Below, piece after piece: positions 18,187 to 28,090 of a DNA stretch of 33,899 bases. The notes beneath the pieces are model-generated. The model was not told the origin of the DNA. It did not search any database and saw nothing but the letters and a program-made list of their open reading frames with translations. The DNA lies in contig JAIPBY010000003.1 of the NCBI GenBank assembly GCA_021738605.1, positions 1 to 33,899 on the forward strand. The letters are read 5' to 3'. The stretch comes from Chitinophagaceae bacterium (GTDB lineage: Bacteria > Bacteroidota > Bacteroidia > Chitinophagales > Chitinophagaceae). The position numbers and the translations under genes were made by a program. The stretch's first letter is position 1. Each line of letters starts with the position of its first letter.

Positions 18187-20259
18187 TCAAAGGATTAGGC
18201 TACACCCTACCTGAAGATTTCTTCCGGATGCTGGATTGTAAAACCTGCTACCAAATGCATTGATATCATTGCCAAGGCTATACACCGCATCACCCATGTT
18301 GTCAACCAGCAAAAATAATTCAGCCTGTTTTTTTGCAACAGCCCCCTTCCACCCGAACTTTCCCTGCCAAAGACGATAGGCTTGTGCATAGAATGTATTG
18401 GCATCATTGAGGGGGATTTTTCCGGCATAATTCAAATTGATGTTGCAGAAATAATGCTGGAAAAAAGAGGCCTGTACTGAGAAATTATACACGTCTTTTG
18501 GAACACCGGTCATTTTTTTTCCTGCATGGCTGATGTTGGCAACAGTATAGGTACCAAACCTGAAATCATTAACTGTCAGGGCCTGTGTCACTTTCAGTAA
18601 CTGAAAAATTTTACCTTGAGGCCTGTTGATCAACAACCAAGACAATTCCGCTTCAATGCCTTTCTGTACTGCAGTTCCAGCATTTACAAAATATTCTGCT
18701 CCGGATGCATTCACCTGCCTAACAATGGCATCTTTCAAGTCAAATTGAAAGACAGTGGTACTGAAAAAAAACCGTCCCTGATCCGCTGACAACTTCATCC
18801 CGAGCTCCTTGTTTAACCCATATTCTGCCTGTAGTCCTGCATAAAGCCCACCGGCAGAAGGTCTGATCTCTGCAAGGGTGGGCGATGAATATCCTTTCGA
18901 AACCTGACCATAAAAAGCAAGGGCCTGGAAAGGATGAATGGTCAGTGCAAACCTTGGGAGCAACTGGGCATCGAATGCAATATTTTTTTTACCAGAGGCT
19001 GGCAATCCAACTGTCCTCTCTATGGCATAATTGAAACTGTTGACACTGATTCCTGCCTGCACCTGGATGAAGGCAAACGGATGAACACTGAGCTGAGAAA
19101 AAACGAATTGCTGGCGTGCAACAACCATATCCCTTACCATTTTTCCATCGGATATCCCTTTGTTATTTCCGCTGCTGTCAATGGTATAATCACCCCGTTG
19201 TACCTCTACCCCATTGACCCATTGCAATGGAAACGGAAGCTTTGTTTCATATACAAATTTTGAACGGATGCCTAGATTGGCCTCTTTTCTTTTTTCAAAA
19301 TTGGTGATAAAGGGATTTTTAAAGCCAGTAATGGATGTTGAAAAAGAAGTGACCATTTTCCAGTGGTCAGACAAAATAAAACTATTGGAGATCCCTAGCA
19401 TTGCAGTCTTGTTAAAAATACCTGCACGCTGGTCCCTGGCAGAGGGAATGGTGCTGGTGGCTGGCCTTGATTGGCGTGGATTGGCATTGAATTGAACGAG
19501 GTTCAGCCCTCCAGGTGTCTGGTAGGAAAGGTCTGCCAACAGCAACAACAATTCTGTTGTGACTTGATCATTAGCCCTGATCTTGACACCCAGCTGAATA
19601 TTATCCTTGCGCATGCGGCTATTGTCTCTGAATCCATCGGATTGGGCATGGCCCTGCAAGGCACTGATAGAATAGCCGCCTTGTTTTAATTGGTATTGCA
19701 CCGATTCATTAAAAGTCCCAAACCGACCGGCCGATGTCTTGACACTGAGCATGTTGGTATCTTGCTTGGATTCACCAGACAGATTCGCTCCCGAGAGCAG
19801 CAGGGCACCGCCGGTTCCTGCGCCGTAGATGCTACCTGCTGGCCCTTTGATAACTTCGGCCCCACCAATGCTGTTGACATCCAACAGGTTGAGGTATGCA
19901 TTGCCCCCAGCATCGGTAAAGATCATGTCATCCATATAAACTTTTACATTCCGAACTCCAAAAGGAGACCTGAGCAAACTCCCGCGAATAGACAACCTGT
20001 AACTCCCCGGAGACCGTTCCTCCATTCGCACTCCAGCAACAGCATTGAATGCTGGCAAAATACTGTAAGATGAAAACTGCTGCAATTCAGCCTTGCTGAT
20101 GGTTGAAATGGCTGCAGGAACCTGTATGCGCTTTGCATTTGACTCATATCCCCTGATCACAATGGATTCCATTGGAGCAACAGAGTCTTTTTTCTCCTGC
20201 CCAAGAGCCTGAAATGCAACAAATATGAATGCCAATAAACTGATGCGGATTTTCATCAC
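18187..20259 (-). CDS. TonB-dependent receptor
   Basis: Signal peptide, plug (IQVPAAISTISKAELQQFSSYSILPAFNAVAGVRMEERSPGSYRLSIRGS...GGAEVIKGPAGSIYGAGTGG), beta-barrel, no preceding CNA-B domain. Confidence 0.92.
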   Translation of the reverse strand: MMKIRISLLAFIFVAFQALGQEKKDSVAPMESIVIRGYESNAKRIQVPAAISTISKAELQQFSSYSILPAFNAVAGVRMEERSPGSYRLSIRGSLLRSPFGVRNVKVYMDDMIFTDAGGNAYLNLLDVNSIGGAEVIKGPAGSIYGAGTGGALLLSGANLSGESKQDTNMLSVKTSAGRFGTFNESVQYQLKQGGYSISALQGHAQSDGFRDNSRMRKDNIQLGVKIRANDQVTTELLLLLADLSYQTPGGLNLVQFNANPRQSRPATSTIPSARDQRAGIFNKTAMLGISNSFILSDHWKMVTSFSTSITGFKNPFITNFEKRKEANLGIRSKFVYETKLPFPLQWVNGVEVQRGDYTIDSSGNNKGISDGKMVRDMVVARQQFVFSQLSVHPFAFIQVQAGISVNSFNYAIERTVGLPASGKKNIAFDAQLLPRFALTIHPFQALAFYGQVSKGYSSPTLAEIRPSAGGLYAGLQAEYGLNKELGMKLSADQGRFFFSTTVFQFDLKDAIVRQVNASGAEYFVNAGTAVQKGIEAELSWLLINRPQGKIFQLLKVTQALTVNDFRFGTYTVANISHAGKKMTGVPKDVYNFSVQASFFQHYFCNINLNYAGKIPLNDANTFYAQAYRLWQGKFGWKGAVAKKQAELFLLVDNMGDAVYSLGNDINAFGSRFYNPASGRNLQVGCSLIL

Positions 20260-20275
20260 TGTTCAATTGAAATGG

Positions 20276-20303
20276 TCAAAAAAAAACCCGGCATAACCGG
20301 GTT
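20276..20303 (-). terminator. Rho-independent terminator after pdhB
   Basis: Minus strand AACCCGG-TTATG-CCGGGTTTTTTTTG. Confidence 0.85.
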
Positions 20304-20323
20304 CTTCTATAAAGATAATCTTC

Positions 20324-21310
20324 TTATTTGTTCATGTACATCACTTCCTTCACCAATTTCACCGTACGGCTTACATCAGGAAGGTAGGCTGCTACCAGAT
20401 TGGGCGCATAGTGCATGGGGGCGTCAGCTGCCGTTATCCTCCTGATAGGAGCATCTAGGTAATCAAACCCTTCTTTTTGGATTCTGTAGGTAATTTCTGA
20501 TGAAATAGATGCATAGGGCCATTGTTCTTCAACAATGACAAGCCTGTTGGTCTTTTTAACACTTTCGAGGATGGTATACCAATCAAGAGGCCTGATGGTG
20601 CGCAGGTCAATGACTTCAGCGCTGATGCCCTCTTTTTCCAGTTCTTCTGCAGCACCCAGGGCAACCTTCATCATTTTATTGAATGATACGATGGTCACAT
20701 CCCTACCGGGTCTTTTGATGTCTGCCTTTCCAATGGGGATCAGGTACTCTTCTTCAGGAACCTCTCCTTTGTCGCCATACATCACTTCACTTTCCATGAA
20801 AATCACCGGATCATCATCACGGATTGCGCTCTTCAAGAGTCCTTTTGCATCATATGGATTGGATACTGAGATTACTTTTAGGCCAGGTATGTTGGCGTAC
20901 AGGCTTTCAAAGGCAGTGGAGTGTTGTGCACCCAACTGACCCGCTGATCCATTGGCTCCCCTGAAAACGATTGGGCAACCCACTTGTCCACCACTCATGG
21001 CCAGCATTTTAGAAGCTGTATTCAGGATCTGGTCCAGCGGCAATACTGCGAAGTTCCAGGTCATGTACTCAACAATTGGCCTTAAGCCGTTTTGGGCTGC
21101 ACCCACAGCAATTGCAGTGAAGCCAAGTTCTGCAATAGGCGTATCGATAATCCTCTTAGGGCCGAACTCGTCGAGCATACCCTGGCTTACCTTGTAGGCA
21201 CCATTGTATTCAGCAACTTCTTCTCCCATGAGAAAAACCCTGTCGTCTCTTCTCATTTCTTCCTGCATCGCCTCTCTGAGGGCTTCGCGAAAAGCAATAA
21301 TCCTTCCCAT
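20324..21310 (-). CDS. pdhB: Pyruvate dehydrogenase E1 component subunit beta
   Basis: MGRIIAFREALREAMQEEMRRDDRVFLMGEEVAEYNGAYKVSQGMLDEFGPKRIIDTPIAELGFTAIAVGAA; C-terminal transketolase domain. Confidence 0.96.
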   Translation of the reverse strand: MGRIIAFREALREAMQEEMRRDDRVFLMGEEVAEYNGAYKVSQGMLDEFGPKRIIDTPIAELGFTAIAVGAAQNGLRPIVEYMTWNFAVLPLDQILNTASKMLAMSGGQVGCPIVFRGANGSAGQLGAQHSTAFESLYANIPGLKVISVSNPYDAKGLLKSAIRDDDPVIFMESEVMYGDKGEVPEEEYLIPIGKADIKRPGRDVTIVSFNKMMKVALGAAEELEKEGISAEVIDLRTIRPLDWYTILESVKKTNRLVIVEEQWPYASISSEITYRIQKEGFDYLDAPIRRITAADAPMHYAPNLVAAYLPDVSRTVKLVKEVMYMNK

Positions 21311-21331
21311 AAATACTGTTTAAAAGTGATG

Positions 21332-21363
21332 CAAAAGTATTGCATGAAGGGGATTCCAACAAA
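21332..21363 (-). promoter_or_regulatory. Putative Bacteroidota promoter for pdhB: TTTG-N20-TACTTTTG
   Basis: Plus strand CAAAAGTA (21332-21339) and CAAA (21360-21363); 20-nt spacer, same as upstream of acn. Confidence 0.7.
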
Positions 21364-21391
21364 TGTTGTTTGGGACTTTGCAAGTCCGCTT

Positions 21392-21422
21392 CAAAACAAA
21401 AAACCCCGCACTTGCGGGGTTT
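21392..21422 (-). terminator. Strong minus-strand Rho-independent terminator
   Basis: Minus strand AAACCCCGC-AAGT-GCGGGGTTTTTTGTTTTG; ends the region downstream of pulA. Confidence 0.85.
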
Positions 21423-21733
21423 GTATGTTCAGGCGTTGATTCTTTTGTGATTTGGTTTCATAGTCATGACGCCTTGGCTATAACGTAGGATTGGATTTAG
21501 GCTTTTTTAGGTATTGGATTGGGTTGGTTTTTTTAGGATATTGGATGCTGGTTTTATCTGGATGTAGGTTGGAATTTGTCTTGCTTTCGGGTTGTTTGTG
21601 ACGCCCCTGCCGCGTTGACAATGTAAAAATAGGATGGGTTTCTGGCACATAAATGCTTTTTCCAATTGTATTTATAAGATTACGTATTTCTGCTTACGGT
21701 GTTTGCTTAAGGGTACGTAACCTGCGTAAAATA

Positions 21734-23746
21734 TCAGTCTATATAGAGTATTGTGGATGAAAATGGCTTGAGGATAATTGTTCCATTTGCTGCTTTCCCC
21801 GATGACACTACACGGTTATTCATGATGAAGACCTTTTGCATGGCATTTCCCAAATTGAAAGACTGTTGCGCTGCAGATCCATTGTAAATTACCCTGATTT
21901 TTTTCCAGCTATCACCTGCTGCAGCGCCATTGATTTGGTAAGACACAATACCTGGCTGGGCTGATTGGTCAAAATTGATCAGGCCAACTATTTCTTTCTC
22001 GGTAGTCAGCCTGAAAGCAGGATGTGATTTTCGCATCTTGACCAGGGACTGTACATATTGGAAAACATCGGCGTTTTGGGCTTTGTCTTTCCATTGGATG
22101 ACATTAATGCTGTCGCCTGCGTTGAAAGAATTTTCCACCCCTTTCTTGGAGCGGAGAAACTCTGTTCCTGCATGTAAAAAAGATATGCCCTGAGAGGTCA
22201 TCACAATCGTCAATGACAATTTGTGCATCTCTTTTCTTAGTAACAGATCATCCTTTTTATTGGAAATGGCCAGCTTATCCCACAACACATGGTTATCGTG
22301 GCATTCACAATAACTGACAACCTGTGATGGGGCATTGGCATAAGGCCCTTTTGAATAATTCACTTTTGCATAATCAACCTGTGGATGCCTGCAGGCAGCA
22401 GTCACACCAAACTTGATGCTTTCTTCCATTCCCTTCTTTCCTGAGGCAAAACCCTTGTCTTCGTGTTCAAACACACTGCCTTTGATGCCATCCCTCAGGT
22501 CGTCACTGAAAACAGCAATCCTATCAAGCTGGTAGGCATTTTTTTTCAAGGCCCTCAGGGAGTCAGGGATGGGTGAACTTCCAGCAGTCCATCCTTCGCC
22601 ATACAAAAGGATATCAGGTTTTATCTTGTGCAAAGTTGCAGAAATCTGGTTCATGGTTTCGATGTCATGGATGCCCATGAGGTCAAACCTGAAACCATCA
22701 ATATGAAACTCTTTCACCCAATACTCCAAAGATTCCAGCATGAACTTTCTCATCATCGGGCGCTCACTGGCTGTTTCATTTCCACAAGCAGATGCATTGG
22801 AAAATGATCCGTCTTCTTTCTGCCTGTAGTAATACCCAGGCACCAGTTGATTGAAATAAGAATTCTCTGTCAGCATGGTATGGTTGTACACCACGTCCAT
22901 GACCACACGAAGGCCTTTCCTGTGCATGGCCTGGACCATTTGTTTGAATTCTTTTATACGTGTTTTCCCATCTGCGGGGTTGCTTGCATAAGAACCTTCA
23001 GGTGTATTGTAATTGAGTGGATCATAGCCCCAGTTGTATTGTGCACTATCTGGCCTGGACTCATCCACACTGAAAAAGTCATACGATGGAAGCAAGTGGA
23101 TATGGGTTACGCCCAATTCTTTCAAGTGGTCGAGGCCAGTTTTCACCCCAGAAGAATGAACAGTTCCTGATTCTGCCAGTCCGAGAAACTTACCCTTAGC
23201 CTTGATGCCTGATGCGGGGTCAATGCTGGCATCCCTCACATGCAATTCATAAATGATGGCATCAACGGGTAATCCGCCTATGCCAGGCTTCAACCCTTTT
23301 CTGTTGCTGAATGCTGGTGATCTGTCCATGATCCAATCCTGTGGGTTGGTTTCATTCATGTCAACCACGACGGCACGCTTTCCATTAGTACCAACTGCCT
23401 TGGCATAGGGATCTGGGACATCATGCAACCAACGGCCCTTTGTAAATATCCTGAAAGCATAATAGCTTCCTTTTTTGTTCCCCAAAACGGTTTTGACCCA
23501 AGTGCCATTTTCAGCCTTTTCCATGGGCAAACTTTCCCGCTGTTCATTGCCAAGAGATGAGGAATAAAAAACCAGTTCAACTTTTTCTGCAGTCGGGCTC
23601 CAAATGCGAAAGCTGGATGAAGAAGCTGAATATTTCAAGCCCAGATCACTTCCTGCATAAACAGGATAATGTTCGGTATTGAAGAACTGGCTGAATCCAA
23701 ACATTCCCTGGATCATCAGTAATAAAATTAAGAATGATTTCTTCAT
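21734..23746 (-). CDS. pulA: Type I pullulanase
   Basis: YNWGYDPLNYNTPEGSYASNP signature; GLRVVMDVVYNHT, FRFDLMGIHD, YGEGWTAG; N-terminal early-set domain and signal peptide MKKSFLILLLMIQGMFGFSQ. Confidence 0.95.
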   Translation of the reverse strand: MKKSFLILLLMIQGMFGFSQFFNTEHYPVYAGSDLGLKYSASSSSFRIWSPTAEKVELVFYSSSLGNEQRESLPMEKAENGTWVKTVLGNKKGSYYAFRIFTKGRWLHDVPDPYAKAVGTNGKRAVVVDMNETNPQDWIMDRSPAFSNRKGLKPGIGGLPVDAIIYELHVRDASIDPASGIKAKGKFLGLAESGTVHSSGVKTGLDHLKELGVTHIHLLPSYDFFSVDESRPDSAQYNWGYDPLNYNTPEGSYASNPADGKTRIKEFKQMVQAMHRKGLRVVMDVVYNHTMLTENSYFNQLVPGYYYRQKEDGSFSNASACGNETASERPMMRKFMLESLEYWVKEFHIDGFRFDLMGIHDIETMNQISATLHKIKPDILLYGEGWTAGSSPIPDSLRALKKNAYQLDRIAVFSDDLRDGIKGSVFEHEDKGFASGKKGMEESIKFGVTAACRHPQVDYAKVNYSKGPYANAPSQVVSYCECHDNHVLWDKLAISNKKDDLLLRKEMHKLSLTIVMTSQGISFLHAGTEFLRSKKGVENSFNAGDSINVIQWKDKAQNADVFQYVQSLVKMRKSHPAFRLTTEKEIVGLINFDQSAQPGIVSYQINGAAAGDSWKKIRVIYNGSAAQQSFNLGNAMQKVFIMNNRVVSSGKAANGTIILKPFSSTILYID

Positions 23747-23772
23747 TTTAGTCATGAATTCTAGTGATTAGA

Positions 23773-25617
23773 TCAATGTGTTTCCGGAGCAAGCGACCAA
23801 TGTTCAGGGGAACGCCAGAGCCCTGACAACAAGAGCTCGCGCATGAAGAAAAACTCCTTAGGAAGCCTATCATACATCCTTGAAAAAAGTTCTTCATGTG
23901 CCAATACTTCTGTTTTCCAGGCCTCCCTGTCTACTTCCATTACGGCATCATATTGCGATGGAGTAAAGGACAGGCTCCCCCAATCGATGTCTTCATATTT
24001 GGGAACCCATCCAATAGGACTTTCTATGGAAACAACCTCTCCGTATACCCGCTCTACTACCCATTTCAGCATGCGCATGTTTTCACCGAATCCAGGCCAG
24101 ATGAAGTTCCCTTCCATGTCCTTGCGGAACCAGTTTACACCAAATATCCGGGGTGGATTGGGAATGTTGCGGCCCAACTGCAACCAATGGTTGAAATAAT
24201 CAGCCATATGGTAACCACAGAATGGCAGCATGGCAAATGGATCCCTTCTCACCTTTCCAATCTCTCCAAACGCTGCGGCAGTGGTTTCTGAACCCATGGT
24301 AGCTCCGAGGTAAACCCCGAAATTCCAATTGAATGCCTGGTAAAGCAAAGGTATTGTCGTACTTCTTCGACCACCAAATATAAAAGCACTGATGGGAACA
24401 CCAGCAGGATTTTCCCATTCAGCATCGATGCTGGGGCATTGATGGGCGGGAGCAGTAAACCTGGCATTCGCATGGGCAACCGGTTTTCCTGAGCCGGGAT
24501 CATGGAGTTCTCCCCTCCAGTTATAAATAACCTTGGGTACTTCTTTGGTCAGGCCTTCCCACCATACATCCCCCTCGGGGGTAATGCCTACATTGGTGAA
24601 AATACTGTTGCTGGACAAGGCCTTGATGGCATTGGGATTGGTCTTGGCATTGGTGCCTGGGGCTACCCCAAAATAGCCATATTCGGGATTGATGGCGTAG
24701 AGTTTTCCATCTTTCCCGGGTTTTATCCAGGCTATATCGTCTCCTACTGTCGTTACTTTCCAGCCCAGAATGTCTTCTGGTGGAATCAGCATGGCAAAAT
24801 TTGTCTTTCCACAGGCACTGGGGAATGCAGCCCCCAAATAGGTTTTTCTTCCCTTGGGGTCTTCAACACCCAGTATCAGCATGTGCTCTGCCAACCATCC
24901 TTCTTCCTTGGCCATCACAGAAGCAATGCGCAATGCAAAACATTTCTTTCCCAAAAGTGCGTTTCCGCCATATCCAGAACCATAGGATGCAATGGCCCTG
25001 TCTTCAGGATAATGCACAATGTATTTTGTAGTGGGGTTGCAAGGCCATGGAACATCTTGCTGCCCGGGCTCAAGCGGTGCGCCCAGTGAATGAAGGCATT
25101 TGATGAATTCACCATCTGTGCCCAACAATTCAAGCACCTTGTCTCCTACCCGCGTCATGATGTGCATGTTCACCACAACATAGGCTGAGTCAGTGATTTC
25201 AACACCAATTTTTGAAAGCGGCGAGCCCAAAGGCCCCATACAAAAAGGGATCACATACATGGTCCGACCCTTCATCGAACCGGAAAAAACCCTTTTCATC
25301 TTCACCTTCATTTCTTTGGGGTCTACCCAGTTGTTGGTAGGTCCTGCATCCTCTTTTCTCCTGCTGCAGATGAAGGTTTTGTCTTCCACCCTGGCTACAT
25401 CACTTGGGTCAGAATTACAAGCAAAACTATTGGGCCAACGTTCCTGGTTCAACTTGGTGAAAGTTTTGCTGTCCACCAATAATTGACACAATTCGTCATA
25501 TTCCGCTTTTGAACCGTTGCACCAGTGGATGTCTGTTGGGGCGCAAACTGCTGCCATTTCCTGGACAAAATGAACAAGCTCGTTATGCTGCAGAAATGCA
25601 GGCTGATTTGTTGACAT
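23773..25617 (-). CDS. pckG: Phosphoenolpyruvate carboxykinase (GTP type)
   Basis: [47 protein letters not shown] (P-loop-like kinase-1), [21 protein letters not shown]. Start at MSTNQPAF (25617). Confidence 0.96.
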   Translation of the reverse strand: MSTNQPAFLQHNELVHFVQEMAAVCAPTDIHWCNGSKAEYDELCQLLVDSKTFTKLNQERWPNSFACNSDPSDVARVEDKTFICSRRKEDAGPTNNWVDPKEMKVKMKRVFSGSMKGRTMYVIPFCMGPLGSPLSKIGVEITDSAYVVVNMHIMTRVGDKVLELLGTDGEFIKCLHSLGAPLEPGQQDVPWPCNPTTKYIVHYPEDRAIASYGSGYGGNALLGKKCFALRIASVMAKEEGWLAEHMLILGVEDPKGRKTYLGAAFPSACGKTNFAMLIPPEDILGWKVTTVGDDIAWIKPGKDGKLYAINPEYGYFGVAPGTNAKTNPNAIKALSSNSIFTNVGITPEGDVWWEGLTKEVPKVIYNWRGELHDPGSGKPVAHANARFTAPAHQCPSIDAEWENPAGVPISAFIFGGRRSTTIPLLYQAFNWNFGVYLGATMGSETTAAAFGEIGKVRRDPFAMLPFCGYHMADYFNHWLQLGRNIPNPPRIFGVNWFRKDMEGNFIWPGFGENMRMLKWVVERVYGEVVSIESPIGWVPKYEDIDWGSLSFTPSQYDAVMEVDREAWKTEVLAHEELFSRMYDRLPKEFFFMRELLLSGLWRSPEHWSLAPETH

Positions 25618-25638
25618 AGTGTTTTGTTTAGGATTAAA

Positions 25639-25646
25639 CAAAGTTA
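25639..25646 (-). promoter_or_regulatory. Putative Bacteroidota -7 element (TAACTTTG) for pckG
   Basis: Plus strand CAAAGTTA, 8/8 to TAnnTTTG, 21 nt before the ATG. Confidence 0.55.
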
Positions 25647-25746
25647 ATGTTTTACCATGCTCAATAGGTGTTGGAAAATCTGCTTTTACAGAAAACGATT
25701 AATCCGCAAAAATCATTAACTTTCAAGTTGAAACGATGTTTTTACC

Positions 25747-28086
25747 ATGATGATACCCATACAATTGAAAAAAGCCTCCAAAAAAAAGATTTTGGTAGTA
25801 TCTGCTGGACTGATGCTGATCGGTCTAACCCTTTATTTCATCACTTCTGGGAAAGAGGAAGAAGGTGGTGTGCCTGATGTGGTGGATTTCAATTTTCATG
25901 TCAGGCCTATCCTGTCTGACCGTTGCTTCAAGTGCCATGGGCCTGATGCCAACAAAAGACAAGCCAATCTTCGGTTGGACACTGAAGAAGGGGCCTACGC
26001 TGCATTGAAAGAAGATCCTTCTAAACATATTATTGTTCCTGGAGATCCCATGCAATCTGCCTTGTATGCCAGGCTGATTACTGCTGACACTGCTGAAGTT
26101 ATGCCTCCCCCATCCTCCAATCTCAGCTTGACCAAAAATGAAATTGAGATCATTAAAAAATGGATTGCCCAGGGTGCCAAATACAAAAAACACTGGTCTT
26201 TCATAGCACCTGTCAGGCCCAAAGTGCCTGAGGCGGACGAAGACCTCAACCCAAGAAACCCCATCGACCATTTTATTTTCACGACCCTGGACAAAGTGGG
26301 CTTGGAGCCCAATGCTGAAGCATCAAAAGAAGCTTTGCTGAAAAGGGTTTCCATGGACATTACCGGGCTTCCTCCTACCATTGAACAACAAGAGCGGTTT
26401 CTTGCCGACAAGTCTCCCAATGCATATGAAAAAATTGTAGATGAATTGCTGGCCAGCAAACACTATGGCGAGAAAATGGCCATCCAATGGATGGACCTTG
26501 CGCGTTATGCCGATAGCCATGGCTACCAGGATGATGGCTTACGTACCATGTGGCCTTGGCGTGATTGGGTTATCCATGCCTTTAACAGCAATTACCCCTA
26601 TTCCAAATTTCTCACCTGGCAATTGGCGGGCGACCTGCTCCCCAATCCGTCTAAAGAACAATTGCTGGCAACTGGCTTTAACAGGAACCATAAGATTACC
26701 CAGGAAGGTGGTGTGATTGATGAAGAGTACAGGATTGAATATGTAACCGACAGGACCAATACCGTTGGCAAGGCATTCATGGCCATCACGTTGGAATGTG
26801 CCAAATGCCATGACCACAAATACGATCCTGTATCACAAAAAGACTACTACAGCATGTTTGCGTTTTTTGACAAGGTTCCGGAAAAAGGGCTTGTCGGTAC
26901 CATAGATGCCTCTTTTGCAGATCCTCCCAGCATGAAAATCAGTACTGCAGACGTTTCCTCCATATTGGCTTTTATCAACAAAAAAGACACGATGGATGTA
27001 TCCGTGATGGTCATGAAAGACAGTGTTGGCATACGGGAAACACAGCTGCTCAGAAGAGGTGTGTACGATCAAAAAGCAGATACTGTTCAGATGGCTACTC
27101 CGGCTTCCATCCTAACGTATAACCCCAAAAAATATGAGCAAAACAGGCTAGGCCTGGCAAAATGGATGATCGATCCTCAAAACCCATTGACAGCAAGGGT
27201 TTATGTGAACAGGATCTGGCATGAGCTCTTTGGACGTGGGCTGGTGAAGACTTCAGGGGATTTTGGGATGCAGGGAGAACTGCCCTCACATCCTGAATTG
27301 CTTGACTGGCTGGCAGTTGAGTTCAGGGAATCCGGATGGGACATCAAAAAACTCATCCGATTGATTGTCACCTCCTCTACCTACAGACAATCGGCCCAAA
27401 GGACATCAGACAAATTCCAAAAAGATCCTGACAACAAATACTATAGTTTCTTTCCAAGGCTCAGGCTAAGTGCTGAACTGCAACGCGATTTACTGCTTAC
27501 TGCATCAGGCATTTTGAATCCAGAAATTGGCGGACCCAGTGTGAAACCCTACCAACCCAAAGGCGTATGGGAAGCCACTACCTCCGGCAGGGGCGAACTG
27601 GCCAAATATATCCAGGACAAGGGCGACAAACTGTACAGAAGAGGTTTATACAATTTCATCAAAAGAACGGCTCCTCCACCAGCTTTGCTGATCATGGATG
27701 CAAGCACAAGGGATCAGTGTGAAGTGACAAGATCAAGAACCAATACACCCCTCCAAGCATTGGTATTGATGAATGATCCACAATTGCTGGAAGCCGCGAG
27801 GGTATTGGCCCAGCGCACTTCAAACCTGAACCTTTCCGAAGACCAAAAACTGGATAGGTTATTCAGGCTGGTGCTTTGCAGAAAAGCCAACGAGAAAGAA
27901 ATGAAAATGCTCAAAGGATATTACCTCCAGGAAAAAAACAAATTCATTCAGCAGAAAGACAAGGCTGAAGGATTCTTGAAAGCAGGAGAATTTGAGCAAA
28001 TTAAAACGAAGAATATCGCTGAAACAGCTGCATTGATGCAGGTGAACCAGATGATTTTCAATTTGGATGAAACCACTGTAAAATAA
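25747..28086 (+). CDS. PSCyt1-DUF1549-DUF1553 'planctomycete cytochrome' protein
   Basis: N-terminal TM anchor; NFHVRPILSDRCFKCHGPDANKRQANLRLDTEEGAYA (PSCyt1); PIDHFIFTTLDKVGLEPNAEASKEALLKRVSMDITGLPPT...ECAKCHDHKYDPVSQKDYY (DUF1549); RVYVNRIWHELFGRGLVKTSGDFGMQGELPSHPELLDWLA (DUF1553). Confidence 0.95.
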   Translation: MMIPIQLKKASKKKILVVSAGLMLIGLTLYFITSGKEEEGGVPDVVDFNFHVRPILSDRCFKCHGPDANKRQANLRLDTEEGAYAALKEDPSKHIIVPGDPMQSALYARLITADTAEVMPPPSSNLSLTKNEIEIIKKWIAQGAKYKKHWSFIAPVRPKVPEADEDLNPRNPIDHFIFTTLDKVGLEPNAEASKEALLKRVSMDITGLPPTIEQQERFLADKSPNAYEKIVDELLASKHYGEKMAIQWMDLARYADSHGYQDDGLRTMWPWRDWVIHAFNSNYPYSKFLTWQLAGDLLPNPSKEQLLATGFNRNHKITQEGGVIDEEYRIEYVTDRTNTVGKAFMAITLECAKCHDHKYDPVSQKDYYSMFAFFDKVPEKGLVGTIDASFADPPSMKISTADVSSILAFINKKDTMDVSVMVMKDSVGIRETQLLRRGVYDQKADTVQMATPASILTYNPKKYEQNRLGLAKWMIDPQNPLTARVYVNRIWHELFGRGLVKTSGDFGMQGELPSHPELLDWLAVEFRESGWDIKKLIRLIVTSSTYRQSAQRTSDKFQKDPDNKYYSFFPRLRLSAELQRDLLLTASGILNPEIGGPSVKPYQPKGVWEATTSGRGELAKYIQDKGDKLYRRGLYNFIKRTAPPPALLIMDASTRDQCEVTRSRTNTPLQALVLMNDPQLLEAARVLAQRTSNLNLSEDQKLDRLFRLVLCRKANEKEMKMLKGYYLQEKNKFIQQKDKAEGFLKAGEFEQIKTKNIAETAALMQVNQMIFNLDETTVK

Positions 28087-28090
28087 GATC

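Noticed and set aside
18187-20259. Polysaccharide utilization locus around the TonB-dependent receptor and pullulanase
   Set aside because: No SusD-like gene is present, and the receptor is separated from pulA by pdhB; FecA-type layout is more likely.
24502-25089. 195-aa ORF antisense to pckG
   Set aside because: Shadow of conserved PEPCK codons; Gly/Ile-rich translation is compositional.
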